A stretch of DNA of 9,065 nucleotides, taken from Fimenecus sp045593645 (GTDB taxonomy: Bacteria > Bacillota > Clostridia > Oscillospirales > Acutalibacteraceae). The stretch spans positions 1 through 9,065 of the forward strand of contig JAZNWZ010000070.1 of NCBI GenBank assembly GCA_045593645.1. The letters run 5' to 3'. Of this stretch, positions 5,874 through 9,065 are shown piece by piece. The notes under the pieces were generated by a model. It saw nothing but the letters and a program-made list of their open reading frames with translations, was not told the DNA's origin and did not search any database. The translations under genes were made by a program, and so were the position numbers. Numbering within the stretch: the first letter of the stretch is position 1; the number at the start of each line of letters is the position of its first letter.

Positions 5874-7019
5874 ATGGAAGACCTTTCAATAATTCGTGAA
5901 AAAATAAATAATATAGATAATCAACTTGTAGACCTTTGGAAAAACCGTATGGAGCTTTGTCTTTCTGTTGCAGAGTACAAAAAAGAGAACAACTTGCCTG
6001 TGCTTGATGCAAACCGTGAAAGAGAATTACTTGACAGAGTGGCTGGTTTAGCAGGGGACAATCTTGATGTATATTCAAGAGTGCTCTATGAAACAATAAT
6101 GAGCATTTCTCGTTCATATCAGCATAAGCACCTTTATGGTGATAACAAGTTGACAGAAAAAATCAAAGCATCAATAGAAAAAACAGATAAGCTTTTCCCA
6201 CAAAAAGCAATGGTTGCTTGTCAAGGTGTGGAAGGGGCTTATTCAGGCATTGCTTGTAGTAAGATTTTTAAATATCCTACCATTTCATATTTTAAATCTT
6301 GGTATGATGTTGTTAACGCAGTTGAAAAGGGGCTTTGCAAGTATGGCGTGTTACCTATTGAAAATAGTACTGCAGGTAGCGTAAATGGCGTTTATGATTT
6401 AATGGCAAAGCATAATTTCTATATTGTAAAGAGCATTCGATTTAGAATAAATCATTGTCTTTTAGGTAATAATGGCTCAAAGCTTGAAAACATAAAAGAG
6501 GTTTATTCACACGAGCAGGCAATTAATCAATGTAGTGAATTCTTCCGTGAACACAGTGATATTAAGGTTAACGTTGTAGAGAATACAGCAGTTGCTGCAA
6601 AAATGGTTGTTGAAAGTGGCAGAACAGATGTGGCTGCTATTGCATCAGAAAATTGCAGAGAGCTTTATGGTATGACTATTCTTTCTGATACAATTCAAAA
6701 CAAGGATAACAACTACACTCGTTTTATTTGCATTTCAAAGGAAATGGAAATTTATCCGGGTGCAGATAAAACAAGTATGGTACTCACATTACCACACGAG
6801 CCAGGCTCACTTTACAGAACTCTTGCAAGATTTTATTCTCTTGGCATAAATATTTTAAAGCTTGAAAGCCGACCAATACAAAATAAAGATTTTGAATTTA
6901 TGTTCTATTTTGATATGTCTGCATCAATTTATGATGAGAATTTCTATGAGATTTTAGAACAGTTAAGTGATGAATGTGAATATTTCAACTATCTTGGCAG
7001 TTATACGGAGGTAATGTAA
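5874..7019 (+). CDS. pheA: Bifunctional chorismate mutase / prephenate dehydratase (P-protein)
   Basis: Rearranges chorismate to prephenate, then dehydrates and decarboxylates it to phenylpyruvate. Three domains are visible in 381 aa. AroQ-type chorismate mutase spans about 1-87, with Arg8, Arg25, Lys36, Asp45, Arg48, Glu49, Ser79 and Gln83 matching E. coli active-site positions. Prephenate dehydratase spans about 111-290, with GAYS (121-124), LPIENSTAGSV (160-170), ENTAVAA (236-242) and the catalytic TRF motif (282-284). A C-terminal ACT domain (about 300-378) carries HEPGSLY (308-314) and ESRP (331-334), the regions that bind Phe in E. coli PheA, so Phe feedback inhibition is expected. It is the only chorismate mutase in the window and so supplies TyrA too. 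The start is supported by AGGTGAT (5864-5870) just upstream. Confidence 0.96.
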   Translation: MEDLSIIREKINNIDNQLVDLWKNRMELCLSVAEYKKENNLPVLDANRERELLDRVAGLAGDNLDVYSRVLYETIMSISRSYQHKHLYGDNKLTEKIKASIEKTDKLFPQKAMVACQGVEGAYSGIACSKIFKYPTISYFKSWYDVVNAVEKGLCKYGVLPIENSTAGSVNGVYDLMAKHNFYIVKSIRFRINHCLLGNNGSKLENIKEVYSHEQAINQCSEFFREHSDIKVNVVENTAVAAKMVVESGRTDVAAIASENCRELYGMTILSDTIQNKDNNYTRFICISKEMEIYPGADKTSMVLTLPHEPGSLYRTLARFYSLGINILKLESRPIQNKDFEFMFYFDMSASIYDENFYEILEQLSDECEYFNYLGSYTEVM

Positions 7020-7021
7020 CG

Positions 7022-8242
7022 ATGTATGGTTTATTAGGCGAGCATTTGCCACATAGCTTTTCACCTCAAATTCATTTAGCTTTGGGAAATCACGACTATT
7101 CTCTTTTTGAAGTTGCTCCTGAAAAGTTAGAGTCATTCATAAAAGAACATAACTTCAAGGGTATCAATGTTACAATACCTTATAAAAAGGCAGTTATGCC
7201 ATATCTTGATGTTATTTCTCCTGAAGCAGAAAAAATCGGTGCAGTTAATACTATAACTGTTCGAGATGGCAAGCTTTATGGCGATAATACTGACTATTTT
7301 GGTTTTGTTTATATGCTTGAAAAATCAGGAATAAGCGTTAAGGATAAAAAGGCAGTAGTTCTTGGTGCAGGTGGTGCATCTGCAACTGTTCAAGCAGTGC
7401 TTCATGATTTTGGAGCAAAAGAGGTTATTGTTGTAGATTTACATACAGAAAACAACTATACTAATCTTTATTTGCATTATGATAGTGAAATTATTGTAAA
7501 TACAACACCTGTTGGTATGTATCCAAATAATTTAGAATCACTTGTTAGACTTGATGATTTTAAAAAACTCGTTGGCGTTCTTGATGTGGTATATAACCCA
7601 CTTAAAACAAAGCTTATCTTAGAGGCAGAAGAAAGAAACATTCCTTGTTCAGCAGGACTTTCTATGCTTGTTGCTCAGGCAAAAAAAGCACACGAAATCT
7701 TTTTTGATACAAAGCTTGATACAAGCATCTGTGAAAAAATTGAAAAAACCTTGCTTAAAGAAATGAGCAACATTGTTCTTGTTGGTATGGCAGGCTGTGG
7801 CAAATCAACAATTGGCAAGGTGCTCAGTGAAAAGCTTAACAAAGAGCTTGTTGATACTGACGATATGGTTGAAAATGCTGAAAATACTCCTATTCCTAGA
7901 ATTATTGAAGAAAGAGGAGAGGATTTCTTCAGATGGTGTGAAACAGTTGCAGTTAATCTTGCAGGTAGAGAAAAAAGCACGGTAATTGCAACAGGTGGTG
8001 GCGTCGTAACAAGAGACAGAAACTATAAACCATTAAAACAAAATGGTATTATAGTATTTATAAATCGTGATGCCGATTTGTTGCCAACAAATGGCAGACC
8101 ACTTTCTCAAATGCATGGTGTGAAAGCACTTTATGAGCAAAGAATGCCTATGTATCGTGCTTTTGCCGATATTGAGGTAGATGGCAACGGTACAGTTGAA
8201 GATGTAGCAGACAGAATTTTAAAGGAGATTGAAAGCTTATGA
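7022..8242 (+). CDS. aroE-aroK: Fused shikimate dehydrogenase - shikimate kinase
   Basis: One 406-aa ORF joins two pathway enzymes. Residues 1 to about 230 are AroE: HSFSP with Ser12 and Ser14 for shikimate, NVTIPYK with catalytic Lys55, NTDYFGF with Asp91, the dinucleotide loop GAGGAS (115-120), NTTPVGM (160-166) and Gln219. Residues about 249-404 are AroK: Walker A GMAGCGKST (255-263), DTD (278-280), GEDFFRWCE (299-307) with Arg304, ATGGG (323-327), NGRPL (357-361) as lid, and YEQRMPMY (371-378) with Arg374. The linker is a short charged helix-like stretch (about 231-247). The AroE cofactor loop is odd: VVDLHTENN (137-145) replaces the usual NRT motif, and about 20 residues before NTT are missing compared with E. 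coli. The gene starts 2 nt after pheA behind a good GGAGG (7007-7011) and overlaps aroQ by ATGA. Confidence 0.95.
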   Translation: MYGLLGEHLPHSFSPQIHLALGNHDYSLFEVAPEKLESFIKEHNFKGINVTIPYKKAVMPYLDVISPEAEKIGAVNTITVRDGKLYGDNTDYFGFVYMLEKSGISVKDKKAVVLGAGGASATVQAVLHDFGAKEVIVVDLHTENNYTNLYLHYDSEIIVNTTPVGMYPNNLESLVRLDDFKKLVGVLDVVYNPLKTKLILEAEERNIPCSAGLSMLVAQAKKAHEIFFDTKLDTSICEKIEKTLLKEMSNIVLVGMAGCGKSTIGKVLSEKLNKELVDTDDMVENAENTPIPRIIEERGEDFFRWCETVAVNLAGREKSTVIATGGGVVTRDRNYKPLKQNGIIVFINRDADLLPTNGRPLSQMHGVKALYEQRMPMYRAFADIEVDGNGTVEDVADRILKEIESL

Positions 8243-8667
8243 AAATTCTTGTAATTAACGGCCCTAATATAAATATGCTTGGAATTCGTGAGCCTGGTGT
8301 TTATGGCAACGATAATTTTCAAACATTGCTTAGCAATATTTCAAAGTGGGCAAAAGAATTAGGTTGCCAAGTTGAATGCTATCAGTCAAATCACGAGGGC
8401 GATATTGTCGATAAAATTCAAGGTGCTTATGGTGTTGTTGACGGAATTGTCATAAACCCTGCTGCTTATACTCATACAAGCGTTGCAATTTTAGATGCTC
8501 TTAAAGCAGTTAATATTCCTGCCGTTGAAGTACATATTTCAGATGTTACAAAAAGAGAGGATTTTAGACAAATCTCATATGCAGGTATGGCTTGTGAAGA
8601 GCACATAATCGGCAAAGGACTTGACGGATATCGTCTTGCAATGGAATATTTAGTTAATAAGTATTAA
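8239..8667 (+). CDS. aroQ: Type II 3-dehydroquinate dehydratase
   Basis: Dehydrates 3-dehydroquinate to 3-dehydroshikimate. At 142 aa it has the length of the small flavodoxin-like type II enzymes, which form dodecamers. Active-site residues match Mycobacterium tuberculosis numbering minus two: Arg17 (R19) and Tyr22 (Y24) in the flexible lid GIREPGVYG, Asn73 (N75) in INPAAYTH, His79 (H81), His99 (H101) in VEVHIS, and Arg110 (R112) in REDFR. QSNHEG (49-54) is also conserved. The segment SDVTK (101-105) differs from the usual SNxHA. The start overlaps the aroE-aroK stop as ATGA, behind AAGGAGAT (8222-8229), giving coupled translation. It is the last gene of the operon and is followed by a terminator. 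Confidence 0.96.
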   Translation: MKILVINGPNINMLGIREPGVYGNDNFQTLLSNISKWAKELGCQVECYQSNHEGDIVDKIQGAYGVVDGIVINPAAYTHTSVAILDALKAVNIPAVEVHISDVTKREDFRQISYAGMACEEHIIGKGLDGYRLAMEYLVNKY

Positions 8668-8668
8668 T

Positions 8669-8710
8669 TTTAAGGCTTTTAACCTTTTTGGTTAAGAGCC
8701 TAAATTTATT
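8669..8710 (+). terminator. Intrinsic terminator of the aro operon
   Basis: Arms 8673-8684 and 8690-8701 pair over 12 bp (one G-U) around a TTTTT loop, and three more A-T pairs (8669-8671 with 8702-8704) follow after a bulged A. The trailing tract TTTATTTCT is imperfect, so efficiency may be partial. It lies right after the aroQ stop and before the promoter of the next gene, where an operon terminator is expected. Confidence 0.7.
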
Positions 8711-8714
8711 TCTA

Positions 8715-8743
8715 TTGCCAAATATAAAAAAACGAGATATAAT
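8715..8743 (+). promoter_or_regulatory. Promoter of the downstream lipoprotein gene
   Basis: TTGCCA (8715-8720), five of six bases of the -35 consensus, is followed by a 17-nt spacer and a perfect TATAAT (8738-8743). The predicted start near 8750 leaves a short 5' leader of about 22 nt before the ATG at 8772. It shows the next gene is transcribed separately from the aro operon. Confidence 0.85.
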
Positions 8744-8771
8744 AAAGAAAATGCTTGTAGGGAGATTTATT

Positions 8772-9065
8772 ATGTTTAAAAATAAACTTTTAATACTTTT
8801 AATATTAGCAATGTTGTTAGCCTTTGCAGGTTGTTCAAAAAAGAACGATGCTTCTGCAACTACAACTTCACCTGTAACTGAAACAGGTACTGTATACATC
8901 AACGAAGAGCAAACACTGGATACTACTCTTGTTGGTAAATGGGAAGAAAAGGTTGTAAAAGATACAACAAAGTCACAAGCCAGTTTTCGTACATATCCAT
9001 TACCAGAGTATATTAAGGATAAGTTGTTAAAGGTACAGAGCAGACAGCAATATAACAAATTATTG
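8772..9065 (+). CDS. Putative lipoprotein, N-terminal part (runs off window)
   Basis: An open frame of 98 codons has no stop before the window ends. It starts with ATG 7 nt after AGGGAG (8759-8764) and behind its own consensus promoter. The product begins MFKNKLLILL, a basic then strongly hydrophobic signal peptide, and reaches AFAGC with the lipidated Cys at residue 21; the Phe at the -3 position is tolerated but less usual than Leu. A Ser/Thr/Lys-rich linker (22-40) follows, then a domain opening with TLVGKWEEKVV (48-62 region). It should be exported, lipid-anchored and face outward. I do not recognise the family; the GKWE stretch is reminiscent of short lipocalin-like or DUF lipoprotein domains, but too little is visible to say. 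Nothing links it functionally to the aro operon. Confidence 0.8.
   Translation, partial: MFKNKLLILLILAMLLAFAGCSKKNDASATTTSPVTETGTVYINEEQTLDTTLVGKWEEKVVKDTTKSQASFRTYPLPEYIKDKLLKVQSRQQYNKLL

Noticed and set aside
7675..7980. Minus-strand ORF of 101 codons opposite the AroE-AroK junction
   Set aside because: Low-complexity Ser/Leu-rich translation antisense to well-conserved motifs; a shadow frame.
7773..7985. Plus-strand 70-codon ORF in another frame within the AroK domain
   Set aside because: No ribosome binding site and entirely inside a frame with conserved shikimate kinase motifs.
7763..8242. Separate aroK gene starting at the internal ATG (residue 248)
   Set aside because: The frame is continuous with aroE and no good ribosome binding site precedes that ATG, so a fusion is the simpler reading.
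8654..9058. Minus-strand ORF of 134 codons opposite the lipoprotein gene
   Set aside because: It overlaps a plus-strand gene with consensus promoter, RBS and signal peptide, and spans the operon terminator; no supporting features of its own.

Overview
The window carries one long plus-strand operon that encodes every shikimate-pathway step plus the dedicated Phe and Tyr branch enzymes, preceded by a regulatory leader and followed by the start of a separate lipoprotein gene. Low GC content, strong AGGAGG-type ribosome binding sites, sigma-A-type promoters, type I-beta DAHP synthase, type II dehydroquinase, clostridial-looking AroA and AroC variants and GC-rich palindromic intergenic repeats all suggest a gut-type Clostridia, probably Oscillospiraceae/Ruminococcaceae. 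That assignment is inference; there is no rRNA or other marker gene here.

Layout. Positions 1-120 hold two inverted copies of a palindromic interspersed repeat, and 140-176 hold a hairpin that probably terminates a gene left of the window. A near-consensus promoter (205-233) starts the operon. The first thing transcribed is a 28-codon open reading frame (265-351), too short for usual gene callers, whose peptide reads MRTLNYAAEYFYFSFFFSKK and onward: 9 of 28 residues are Tyr or Phe. Its RNA can fold in two mutually exclusive ways, one of which releases a perfect 11-bp intrinsic terminator (377-409). This is the architecture of ribosome-mediated transcription attenuation, with Tyr and Phe, the operon's end products, as the sensed amino acids. 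It is the most interesting feature of the window.

The structural genes follow tightly packed: aroF (DAHP synthase), tyrA (prephenate dehydrogenase), aroB, aroA, aroC, an 88-nt gap carrying another palindromic repeat, pheA (chorismate mutase-prephenate dehydratase-ACT), a fused aroE-aroK, and aroQ. Together they convert PEP and erythrose 4-phosphate to chorismate, then prephenate, then phenylpyruvate and 4-hydroxyphenylpyruvate; only a general aromatic aminotransferase is missing. No Trp genes are present, which fits a leader with no Trp codon. Control appears layered: attenuation by charged tRNA-Tyr/tRNA-Phe, a ferredoxin-like regulatory domain on AroF, and an ACT domain on PheA.

An intrinsic terminator follows aroQ (about 8669-8710). 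A separate strong promoter (8715-8743) then drives a lipoprotein gene (8772 onward) that runs off the right edge. The enzymes look intact. Sequence oddities worth testing are the cofactor-binding residues of AroE and TyrA, and non-canonical active-site motifs in AroC and AroA.
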